Assembly (NCBI GenBank): GCA_947303825.1
Contig: CAMYZK010000077.1
Coordinates: forward strand, 1-9,312
Reading direction: 5' to 3'
Origin: an uncultured Prevotella sp.
GTDB lineage: Bacteria; Bacteroidota; Bacteroidia; Bacteroidales; Bacteroidaceae
Length of the DNA: 9,312 nt
Shown: piece after piece, positions 1 through 5,444 of the stretch
How the letters are laid out: each line of letters starts with the position of its first letter
How positions within the stretch are numbered: position 1 is the stretch's first letter
The notes under the pieces: model-generated
Database searches by the model: none
Told to the model about the DNA's origin: nothing
The model's input: only the letters and a program-made list of their open reading frames with translations
Program-made: the position numbers and the translations under genes

Positions 1-1124
1 AGTATCTCAATGCCAATGCCAACGTTCACAGGGGCGTTCACTATCTCTCACAGAAAGCCACTGAGTTGCATGAGCAGGCACGCGAGCGCGTAAGGCAGTT
101 CATTGGAGCCCGAAGTACCAGCGAGATAGTCTTCACCAGAGGCACTACGGAGACCATCAACTTGGTGGCTGCCACCTTCTGCCTGTCGCAGATGAAAGAG
201 GGCGACGAAGTCCTTGTTACCGACATGGAGCACCACTCGAATATAGTGCCCTGGCAGATGCAGGCACAGCAGCGAGGGATAGTGGTGAGGCACCTGCCTA
301 TAACCGATGACGGAGTGCTACGCATGGACTTGCTTGACGAGTATATGACAGATAGGACACGGCTGGTGAGCCTTGCCCATGTGAGCAACGTGCTGGGAAC
401 GGTGAACCCAGTAAAGCAGGTGACAACTCTGGCACATAGCCGAGGTATTCCTGTGATGGTGGACGCTGCGCAGAGTGTGCCCCATATATCTATAGACGTG
501 GCTGACATAGACTGCGACTTCATGGCCTTCAGCGGGCACAAGATGTATGGCCCTACGGGTGTGGGAGTGCTATACGGCAAGGAAGAGTGGCTGGAGAAGC
601 TGCCGCCCTATCAGGGTGGAGGAGAGATGATAGGCAGCGTGAGCTGGGAAAAGACCACCTGGAACGAGTTGCCGTTCAAGTTTGAGGCCGGCACCCCCGA
701 CTATGTGGCTACTCACGGTCTGGCGGCGGCAATAGACTATATGGAGAACGTGGGCATGGACGCCATAAACCGCCACGAGCAGCAGTTGCTGGTATACTGC
801 ACGAAGAAGCTGGGCTGCATAGACGGTCTGCATATACTCGGGCCGGACATCTCCGGACAGGCAGGCTCGGCACCGGCAGGGCAGGCGACGGTGAAGGATG
901 CCGTGGTGAGCTTCGTTGTAGACGGAGTACATCCGCTAGACCTTGGCACGCTGCTCGACCAGCTGGGAGTGGCCGTGCGTACAGGCCACCACTGTGCGGA
1001 GCCTCTGCTGACAAGGCTAGGCTATTCCAGCACCGTAAGGGCTTCGTTTGCAATGTATAACAATACTAAAGAGATAGATGCCCTGGCAGATGCGCTGCAA
1101 AGGGTTATACCGATGTTGAGTTGA
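1..1124 (+). CDS. sufS: SufS-type cysteine desulfurase (5' truncated by window edge)
   Basis: PLP-dependent cysteine desulfurase that takes sulfur from L-cysteine as an enzyme persulfide and passes it to the cytosolic SUF Fe-S assembly machinery. The frame is open from nt 3, so the gene begins upstream; a TTG at 66 is internal, because the preceding codons read NANVHRGVHYLSQKATE, which is conserved SufS sequence. About 373 codons are present against 400-410 for the family, so roughly 30-35 residues are missing. Visible motifs are TRGTTETINLVA, the PLP-stacking histidine region DMEHHSNIVPWQ, the cofactor aspartate in VDAAQS, the Schiff-base lysine in SGHKMYGPTG (nt 540-542) and the catalytic cysteine in RTGHHCAEPL (nt 993-995). 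The RTGHHC context marks the SufS/CsdA group rather than IscS. A Gly/Ala/Gln-rich loop near nt 846-900 looks longer than usual. In related genomes sufBCD lie just upstream, which cannot be checked here. Confidence 0.95.
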   Translation, partial: YLNANANVHRGVHYLSQKATELHEQARERVRQFIGARSTSEIVFTRGTTETINLVAATFCLSQMKEGDEVLVTDMEHHSNIVPWQMQAQQRGIVVRHLPITDDGVLRMDLLDEYMTDRTRLVSLAHVSNVLGTVNPVKQVTTLAHSRGIPVMVDAAQSVPHISIDVADIDCDFMAFSGHKMYGPTGVGVLYGKEEWLEKLPPYQGGGEMIGSVSWEKTTWNELPFKFEAGTPDYVATHGLAAAIDYMENVGMDAINRHEQQLLVYCTKKLGCIDGLHILGPDISGQAGSAPAGQATVKDAVVSFVVDGVHPLDLGTLLDQLGVAVRTGHHCAEPLLTRLGYSSTVRASFAMYNNTKEIDALADALQRVIPMLS

Positions 1125-1193
1125 GAGTTGAGCCCCGAAGGGGCGTTCAGACCACAGGCAGGGGTAAAACCCCTGTTGAGAGTTAAGAGTTAG
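1116..1193. repeat. Intergenic repeat block: GAGTT-type repeats flanking two hairpins
   Basis: TTGAG/GAGTT-type repeats begin inside the last codons of sufS (its TGA stop is within them) and recur at 1175-1193 as GTTGAGAGTTAAGAGTTAG. Between them are two perfect hairpins. The first is GCCCC-GAA-GGGGC at 1132-1144, and the second is CAGGGG-TAAAA-CCCCTG at 1159-1175. No T-tract follows either stem, so a simple intrinsic terminator is not supported, and no TAnnTTTG promoter is visible. The modular design (direct repeats outside, two unlike palindromes inside) looks like a dispersed intergenic element. The same GAGTT theme returns at 4457-4484. Confidence 0.6.
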
Positions 1194-1200
1194 GAGGTGA
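1192..1200 (+). promoter_or_regulatory. Strong Shine-Dalgarno site for rnhB
   Basis: AGGAGGTGA lies 7 nt (counted from AGGAGG) before the ATG at 1205 and fixes that start. The other + and - strand genes here have A-rich leaders without such a site, as is usual in Bacteroidetes, so this one stands out. It directly abuts the AGAGTTA repeat. Confidence 0.7.
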
Positions 1201-1204
1201 GAAA

Positions 1205-1813
1205 ATGCTTGAGAGTCATTACTATAAAGGAATGGTGGAGGCGGGCGTAGACGAGGCTGGACGCGGATGTCTGGCCGGTCCTGTCTTTGCTGCTGCCGTA
1301 ATACTGCCTATGGACTACTCCCATCCCTTGCTCAACGACTCGAAGCAGCTCTCTGACCAACGCCGACGGGAGCTGCGAGAGGTGATAGAGCGCGATGCCG
1401 TGGCATGGGCAGTGGCTAGTGCTTCGCCAAAGGAGATAGACCAGATAAACATATTGAATGCCAGCATCCTGGCCATGCACAGGGCTTTGGATGCCCTGAA
1501 AGAGCAGCCACAGGCTGTGATAGTGGACGGCAACCGCTTCAAGCCATGGCGCAAGCTGCCGTATACCACCATAGTGAAAGGCGACGGAAAGATGATGGCA
1601 ATAGCTGCCGCCAGCATTCTGGCTAAAACCTACCGTGACGACTATATGATAGCCCTGGCCAATGACTATCCGCAATACGGATGGCAGCAGAACAAGGGAT
1701 ACCCTACGCAGCAGCACCGGCAGGGGATAAGGCTGCACGGACTGTCGCCGTATCACAGGCTGTCGTTCACCCAGTTGCCTCCGGCTGAGTTGGAGCTGCC
1801 CTTTGCTGACTAG
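1205..1813 (+). CDS. rnhB: Ribonuclease HII
   Basis: Cytosolic endonuclease that cuts RNA in RNA-DNA hybrids and starts removal of single misincorporated ribonucleotides from DNA. The 202-residue length matches the family. The four acidic catalytic residues expected for RNase HII are visible: D16 and E17 in VDEAGRG, D108 in VIVDGNRF, and D127 in KGDGKMMAIAAASILAK. The usual AAASILAK helix and the following YRDD are intact. The start at 1205 is supported by a strong Shine-Dalgarno site and by the normal distance to DEAGRG. birA follows after 21 nt on the same strand, so the two are probably co-transcribed, perhaps with sufS upstream, since no promoter is seen in the 80-nt gap. Confidence 0.96.
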   Translation: MLESHYYKGMVEAGVDEAGRGCLAGPVFAAAVILPMDYSHPLLNDSKQLSDQRRRELREVIERDAVAWAVASASPKEIDQINILNASILAMHRALDALKEQPQAVIVDGNRFKPWRKLPYTTIVKGDGKMMAIAAASILAKTYRDDYMIALANDYPQYGWQQNKGYPTQQHRQGIRLHGLSPYHRLSFTQLPPAELELPFAD

Positions 1814-1834
1814 GAAAACCTTAAGAAACAACAC

Positions 1835-2608
1835 ATGCGCTACAACTTCATACATCTGGAAGAGACAGTATCGACAAACAGCTACTTGGCAACCCATGCC
1901 TGTGCAGACGACTGCGTGGTGTGGGCCGACTATCAGACGGCAGGGCGCGGAAGTGCCGACAACTCTTGGGAGAGGGCTCCGGGAGAGAACCTGCTTTTCT
2001 CTATGCTCATTCATCCGAAGGAGATAAGACCTTCCGAACAGTTTCGCATCTCTATGGCTATCTCTATGGCAATGGTAGAAGCACTGAAGCCGCTGTTGCG
2101 GGATTACGGTGGTCAGGAGGGTGACGGAGATATGGCCCTACTGAGCATAAAGTGGCCTAACGACATTTACTGGGGCGACAGGAAAATGGCCGGAATACTG
2201 ATAGAGAACCGTATGACAGGCCAGCAGATAAGCCAAAGCATAATAGGCGTGGGGCTGAACGTCAACCAGACGCAGTTTGTCAGCGATGCCCCCAACCCCG
2301 TGTCGCTGCGCCAGATAACTGGCTGCAGCTACGACAGGGAGGTGTTGCTGCACAGCATCACCGACAGGTTTTCGCTGGATGTAGACGCCTTTGAATACAG
2401 GCAGATGCTGTATCGGCGCAGGGGATTCTTTGGCTACCGGGACAGTAAAGGAACTTTCGAGGCACAGATGGAGACTGTGGAGGATGACGGTCACCTCATA
2501 CTGCGAGACCGCGAGGGGTGGCTGCGCAAATACTCCTTCAAGGAAGTGCAGTATCTCCTCCCTACCACACCAACCTTACCTACAATACCTACTTTACCTA
2601 CAATATAA
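1835..2608 (+). CDS. birA: Biotin--[acetyl-CoA-carboxylase] ligase (class I BirA, no HTH)
   Basis: Activates biotin with ATP to biotinyl-5'-AMP and transfers it to the lysine of biotin carboxyl carrier proteins. It has 257 residues and starts directly in the catalytic domain (STNSYL near residue 13), so it lacks the N-terminal helix-turn-helix of the repressor-type BirA. Motifs are the biotin loop TAGRGSADNSW (residues 35-45), IKWPNDIYW with the catalytic lysine (105-113), and KMAGILIEN (117-125). The biotin loop is atypical: the position equal to E. coli Arg118 is Ser40 and that of Gly120 is Asp42. A Gly/Asp-rich stretch (92-100) just before KWPND looks expanded. The last 15 residues (PT-L/I repeats) come from a 9-bp minisatellite that ends exactly at the stop codon. 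pyrH starts 5 nt later. Confidence 0.93.
   Translation: MRYNFIHLEETVSTNSYLATHACADDCVVWADYQTAGRGSADNSWERAPGENLLFSMLIHPKEIRPSEQFRISMAISMAMVEALKPLLRDYGGQEGDGDMALLSIKWPNDIYWGDRKMAGILIENRMTGQQISQSIIGVGLNVNQTQFVSDAPNPVSLRQITGCSYDREVLLHSITDRFSLDVDAFEYRQMLYRRRGFFGYRDSKGTFEAQMETVEDDGHLILRDREGWLRKYSFKEVQYLLPTTPTLPTIPTLPTI
2561..2605 (+). repeat. Five-copy 9-bp minisatellite at the birA 3' end
   Basis: Five consecutive 9-bp units run up to the TAA stop: CCTACCACA, CCAACCTTA, CCTACAATA, CCTACTTTA, CCTACAATA. Each gives one Pro-Thr-(Thr/Leu/Ile) triplet, so copy-number change would keep the frame and alter only the tail length. The array also sets the sequence immediately upstream of the pyrH start. Confidence 0.9.
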
Positions 2609-2613
2609 TAATT

Positions 2614-3324
2614 ATGGCAAGATTCAAACGTATTCTACTAAAACTCTCAGGCGAGAGCCTGATGGGTAAGCAGGGTCATGGCATTGACCCTGAGAGGCTG
2701 GGCGACTATGCCCGTCAGATTAAAGAAGTGCACGACCTGGGCGTGGAGATAGGTATCGTCATTGGTGGCGGCAATATCTTCCGTGGACTTAGCGGCAGTC
2801 AGAAGGGATTCGACCGTGTGAAAGGCGACCAGATGGGTATGTGCGCCACAGTGATCAACTCGCTGGCACTGTCGTCGGCTCTGGATGCCGTGGGGGTGAA
2901 GAACAAGGTGCTTACAGCTATACGCATGGAACCCATAGGTGAGTTCTACTCCAAGTGGAAGGCTATCGAGGCCATGCAGCAGGGCATGGTATGCATCTTC
3001 TCGGCCGGAACAGGGTCGCCATACTTCACCACCGACACGGGGTCAAGTCTGCGTGGCGTGGAGATAGAGGCCGACGTGATGCTGAAGGGTACACGTGTGG
3101 ACGGCGTCTATACGGCTGACCCGGAGAAAGATCCCACAGCAACGAAGTTCGATGAGATTTCCTATCAGGAAGTGCTCAGCCGAGGGCTAAAGGTGATGGA
3201 TCTCTCGGCTATCTGTATGTGTCAGGATAACAAGCTGCCCATCTATGTGTTTAATATGGATGTGGTGGGAAACCTGATGCGTGTGATGCAGGGAGAGGAG
3301 ATAGGAACACTGGTGCATCCCTAG
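2614..3324 (+). CDS. pyrH: UMP kinase
   Basis: Phosphorylates UMP to UDP with ATP in de novo pyrimidine synthesis; in bacteria it is a homohexamer of the amino-acid kinase fold. The start is ATG 2614 (MARFKRILLKLSGESLMG), giving 236 residues, the usual size. The open frame extends upstream to 2518, but that part overlaps birA and is not family sequence. Motifs are KLSGE (phosphate binding), IGGGNIFRG, GDQMGM, GTGSPYFTTDT, DGVYTADPEKDP and MDLSAICMC. The leader TATAATAATT before ATG is A/T-rich with no Shine-Dalgarno site, and the 5-nt gap after birA suggests co-transcription or coupling. The stop TAG lies in a CTAG shared with the convergent gene, leaving no room for a terminator between them. 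Confidence 0.97.
   Translation: MARFKRILLKLSGESLMGKQGHGIDPERLGDYARQIKEVHDLGVEIGIVIGGGNIFRGLSGSQKGFDRVKGDQMGMCATVINSLALSSALDAVGVKNKVLTAIRMEPIGEFYSKWKAIEAMQQGMVCIFSAGTGSPYFTTDTGSSLRGVEIEADVMLKGTRVDGVYTADPEKDPTATKFDEISYQEVLSRGLKVMDLSAICMCQDNKLPIYVFNMDVVGNLMRVMQGEEIGTLVHP
3321..3324. other. Shared palindromic stop (CTAG) of two convergent genes
   Basis: pyrH ends with TAG at 3322-3324 on the + strand, and the DUF4834-type gene ends with TAG read on the - strand from 3323 to 3321. The two coding regions overlap by 3 bp inside one CTAG. There is no hairpin or T-tract between the genes, so each transcript must run into the other gene. Confidence 0.95.
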
Positions 3325-3710
3325 CTCTCGGTATAGTCTACGTATTCTCCCTCGTTTTGTGAGAATATCTTCTTATTGGCAACGCTGGGGTCACGGTTGT
3401 CGATGATGGTGACTCCGGCGCTTGTCTTTGTGGTGCGCCGCGTAGACTGCTGTTGCTGTCTGGTCTGTGCCCGCTCGCGCCATCCGTTGGGATTGCCCTT
3501 GAAATACTCCTCGTCGAACATGGGACCCTCGTTGGCCTTCTTGCGGTAGTAGTCCTTGTCGGCCATCCGCTGGAAGGCTTCATCGCTCATGTGGTCTTGC
3601 ATGGCATCCCTGAAGGCACGCATACGCTTACGGACCTTCCATACAAAGGCAGCAATAATTGCTGTCACCAAAAGAAAGAAGAAGCCTATTAAGGCGAGGA
3701 AAAACTTCAT
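3321..3710 (-). CDS. Small membrane protein, DUF4834-like
   Basis: A 129-residue protein of unknown function. The start at 3710 (MKFFLALIGFFFLL) is preferred over an in-frame Met near 3803, since that extension would overlap pssA, and the ATG lies 4 nt after the pssA stop. One hydrophobic segment (about residues 3-24) suggests an inner-membrane anchor. A basic/charged region follows (WKVRKRMRAFRDAM), then a Gln/Thr/Arg-rich linker (79-95) and a conserved-looking end, GVTIIDNRDPSVANKKIFSQNEGEYVDYTE in pieces, which recalls the GEYVD(F/Y)EE tail of DUF4834 proteins of Bacteroidetes. From memory, these proteins often sit next to pssA and psd. A link with phospholipid synthesis or membrane maintenance is only suggested by the operon. 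Family assignment was made without a search. Confidence 0.75.
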   Translation of the reverse strand: MKFFLALIGFFFLLVTAIIAAFVWKVRKRMRAFRDAMQDHMSDEAFQRMADKDYYRKKANEGPMFDEEYFKGNPNGWRERAQTRQQQQSTRRTTKTSAGVTIIDNRDPSVANKKIFSQNEGEYVDYTES

Positions 3711-3714
3711 AGCG

Positions 3715-4458
3715 TCAAGGGTTTGGTGTGGGTTTTTGTCTTTCGGTAGCAATAGAGAGAACAATGTACCAGGCGATGATGATTGCCAGAGCACCAATGC
3801 CAAAGATTATCAGAAGTGGCAGGCAGCTAATAAGAAAGAGCCACTTCACCTCGTTGCCTTTCCATCCCCATGTCTTGAATTTAAGTGCAAACATTGGTAT
3901 CTCGCTTACCAACAGATAGCAGCTCACTGCCATCAGCACAAAGAGCACAGGTATGATGGACGGTATCTCATAGAGCTTATAGCCCCAACCCACCACCAGG
4001 CTTCCCCAGAACAGGGCGTTGGCAGGAGTAGGCAGGCCAATGAAGCCCATAGACTGGCGTTCGTCAAGATTGAACTTTGCCAGCCTCAATGCAGAGAAGG
4101 CTGCCATGATAAACGCCAGGAAAGGCGAATAGACAAGTATGGTGCGTATCACCTCGCCCATCGGTCCGTCGGGAACGGAGTAAATGAGATGGGAAGAGTT
4201 AATGAAGAGAAACCGGAAAAGAATGACCGACGGAGCCACGCCAAAGGTAACGACATCGGCTAGCGAGTCGAGCTCCTTGCCTATGGGTGAGCTGACACCT
4301 AGCAGACGGGCACTCATGCCGTCGAAAAAGTCGAACACCGCACCTGCTATTATTGCCCAAAAAGCAGCAGCGAAACCGTCGTAGAGTGCAAAAACAATAG
4401 CCATGCAGCCAGAAATGAGGTTGCAACAGGTGATGGCGTTGGGGATGTGCTTTTTCAA
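3715..4458 (-). CDS. pssA: CDP-diacylglycerol--serine O-phosphatidyltransferase
   Basis: Integral membrane enzyme that joins L-serine to CDP-diacylglycerol to make phosphatidylserine, the substrate of Psd encoded just upstream. The full CDP-alcohol phosphatidyltransferase motif is present: D43, D46-G47, A50-R51, G60, D64 and D68, with the spacing D-x2-DG-x2-AR-x8-G-x3-D-x3-D. Further hallmarks are RLAKFN (125-130) and GFIGLPTPA (138-146). Several hydrophobic segments agree with a six-helix membrane fold. At 247 residues it is of normal size. The start must be TTG at 4458, because an in-frame TAA lies two codons upstream and the family sequence KKHIPN begins at once. That TTG is built partly from a heptamer repeat. 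The 127-nt gap after psd holds repeat DNA; the downstream DUF4834-type gene follows after 4 nt. Confidence 0.94.
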   Translation of the reverse strand: MKKHIPNAITCCNLISGCMAIVFALYDGFAAAFWAIIAGAVFDFFDGMSARLLGVSSPIGKELDSLADVVTFGVAPSVILFRFLFINSSHLIYSVPDGPMGEVIRTILVYSPFLAFIMAAFSALRLAKFNLDERQSMGFIGLPTPANALFWGSLVVGWGYKLYEIPSIIPVLFVLMAVSCYLLVSEIPMFALKFKTWGWKGNEVKWLFLISCLPLLIIFGIGALAIIIAWYIVLSIATERQKPTPNP

Positions 4459-4484
4459 GAGTTAAGAGTTAAGAATTAAGAGTT
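4457..4484. repeat. Four-copy 7-bp repeat touching the pssA start codon
   Basis: Units on the + strand are AAGAGTT, AAGAGTT, AAGAATT and AAGAGTT, without gaps. On the pssA mRNA they read AACTCTT, and the last unit donates the TT of the TTG start codon. The array therefore occupies the position where a ribosome-binding region would be. It is the same family as the GAGTT repeats at 1116-1193. Confidence 0.85.
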
Positions 4485-4585
4485 TTTCGAGGAGCGAAGC
4501 GGCGTAGCGGGGCAGAGATTAGGGTGTTGACCGTATAACGGTAGCCGGGCTCAATAGTCAGGCGGTGTGCAGCACTCCTGAAAGG
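4482..4585. other. psd-pssA spacer with dispersed-repeat-like sequence and a hairpin
   Basis: A GC-rich stretch containing CGAGGAGCGAAGCGGCGTAGC (in two overlapping pieces: CGAGGAGCGAAG and GCGGCGTAGC) follows the heptamers. Positions 4482-4508 match 22 of 27 positions at 6194-6220 inside the glycoside hydrolase gene. Further along, ACCGT-ATA-ACGGT at 4530-4542 is a perfect short hairpin. No TAnnTTTG promoter is seen on the - strand, so pssA probably depends on the psd promoter. Confidence 0.5.
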
Positions 4586-5275
4586 TTAAGGCAACCTGGC
4601 TATCACTGTCTGGTCGCCTGTGGTGGGCTGTCCCATCTTGACGCAGGGAGTAGAGCCTAGCGGCAGATAGACATCAACACGAGAACCAAGCTTGATAAAG
4701 CCCAGATGCTCGTCAATATAGCATTCCTCAAGGTCTTTGGCGTAGGTCACTATGCGGCGTGCCATGGCACCGGCTATCTGGCGTACCAGCACCATCTGAC
4801 CATCGGGAGTCTCTATCATTGTATCGGCATGCTCGTTCTCCTCACTGGCTTTTGGCAACCATGCCTTGTGGTAGTTACCATTGAAGTGGCGCACGAACTT
4901 CACCTGCCCGTCAACAGGAAACCAGTTGGCATGGACATTAAGCGGACTCATGAAGATAGAAATCATAAGGCGACGCTCATGGAAGTATTCGTGCTCGTCG
5001 GTCTCTTCAATCACCACTATCTTGCCATCGGCAGGAGCCACAACTACTTTCTCAGTATCATCGGGGAAATAGCGTATAGGGCAGCGGTAAAAATTGAGAA
5101 CAAGTAGCCAAACAACTCCAAAAACGAGTGTAAAAGCTGCAAATGGTATCCAAGAATCGAAAGAGCGCCACAGGATAACTGCTACTGCCACTATAGCAAT
5201 AAGGCTGTAGAGCAGTTCGTTTGTTCCCTCGCGATGAATACGTATTTTCTTTAGTTTCTTTATTCTTTTTCCCAT
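4586..5275 (-). CDS. psd: Phosphatidylserine decarboxylase proenzyme (PSD-A type)
   Basis: Pyruvoyl enzyme of the inner membrane that decarboxylates phosphatidylserine to phosphatidylethanolamine. The start at 5275 ([17 protein letters not shown]) gives 229 residues, the normal length for the short PSD-A form, and lies about 25 nt after the predicted transcription start; an in-frame Met at 5335 would lie upstream of the promoter. Two hydrophobic helices (about 22-38 and 43-61) follow a basic N-terminus. VAPADGKIV (79-87), [14 protein letters not shown] (110-123), the histidine region around 130, and [15 protein letters not shown] (191-205) are conserved. In this family the proenzyme is self-cleaved before the serine of the GSR motif, here Ser198, which becomes the pyruvoyl group. 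It is the first gene of the psd-pssA-DUF4834 operon. Confidence 0.95.
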   Translation of the reverse strand: MGKRIKKLKKIRIHREGTNELLYSLIAIVAVAVILWRSFDSWIPFAAFTLVFGVVWLLVLNFYRCPIRYFPDDTEKVVVAPADGKIVVIEETDEHEYFHERRLMISIFMSPLNVHANWFPVDGQVKFVRHFNGNYHKAWLPKASEENEHADTMIETPDGQMVLVRQIAGAMARRIVTYAKDLEECYIDEHLGFIKLGSRVDVYLPLGSTPCVKMGQPTTGDQTVIARLP

Positions 5276-5305
5276 TTCGTTATTTCTCGAATCCGAAATA
5301 CGGTG

Positions 5306-5336
5306 CAAAGGTACAGTTTTTTTGTTAAATCTCAAA
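5306..5336 (-). promoter_or_regulatory. Bacteroidetes sigma-70-type promoter of psd operon
   Basis: Read on the - strand, TTTG (5336-5333) is followed after 19 nt by TACCTTTG (5313-5306), matching the Bacteroidetes -33 TTTG and -7 TAnnTTTG consensus. The predicted transcript start near 5300 leaves a leader of about 25 nt before the psd ATG. This is the only clear promoter of this type seen in the intergenic DNA of the window. Confidence 0.85.
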
Positions 5337-5412
5337 TTTTTTTCTTATTCTTTTACACTTTTCCCCTGTTTTGTAATACTTTATTCTCTTTGGTATGATA
5401 GTTTTCCCATTT

Positions 5413-5426
5413 TTTTGCATGCAAAA
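5413..5426. terminator. 14-bp A/T-edged palindrome downstream of the GH gene (weak terminator candidate)
   Basis: TTTTGCATGCAAAA is a perfect palindrome 18 bp past the stop of the glycoside hydrolase, flanked by a G-run on one side and CCC on the other, within T-rich DNA. The GC content of the stem is low and the loop would be CATG, so termination or protein binding is possible but unproven. The rest of the 169-bp intergenic stretch holds the psd promoter and T-rich sequence, with no gene. Confidence 0.3.
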
Positions 5427-5444
5427 GCGGGGGCTAACCAGTTT

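Noticed and set aside
1132..1175. Intrinsic terminator of sufS
   Set aside because: Both stems are strong but neither is followed by a run of T on the + strand; the repeat-element reading fits better.
1190..2014. 274-codon open frame on the - strand opposite rnhB and birA
   Set aside because: It lies wholly antisense to two clear enzyme genes, has no recognisable family sequence, and its composition reflects codon bias on the opposite strand.
2518..2613. Upstream extension of pyrH to an alternative start
   Set aside because: It overlaps birA and its minisatellite; the UMP kinase family begins at ARFKRILLKLSGE, which fits ATG 2614.
3556..4263. 235-codon open frame on the + strand opposite pssA
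   Set aside because: It is antisense to an intact membrane enzyme with a complete catalytic motif; the translated product is rich in His/Lys/Gln without domains.
4440..4500. Frameshift or truncation of pssA at its 5' end
   Set aside because: All conserved parts from KKHIPN onward are in one frame and the length is normal; a TTG start explains the end without a break.
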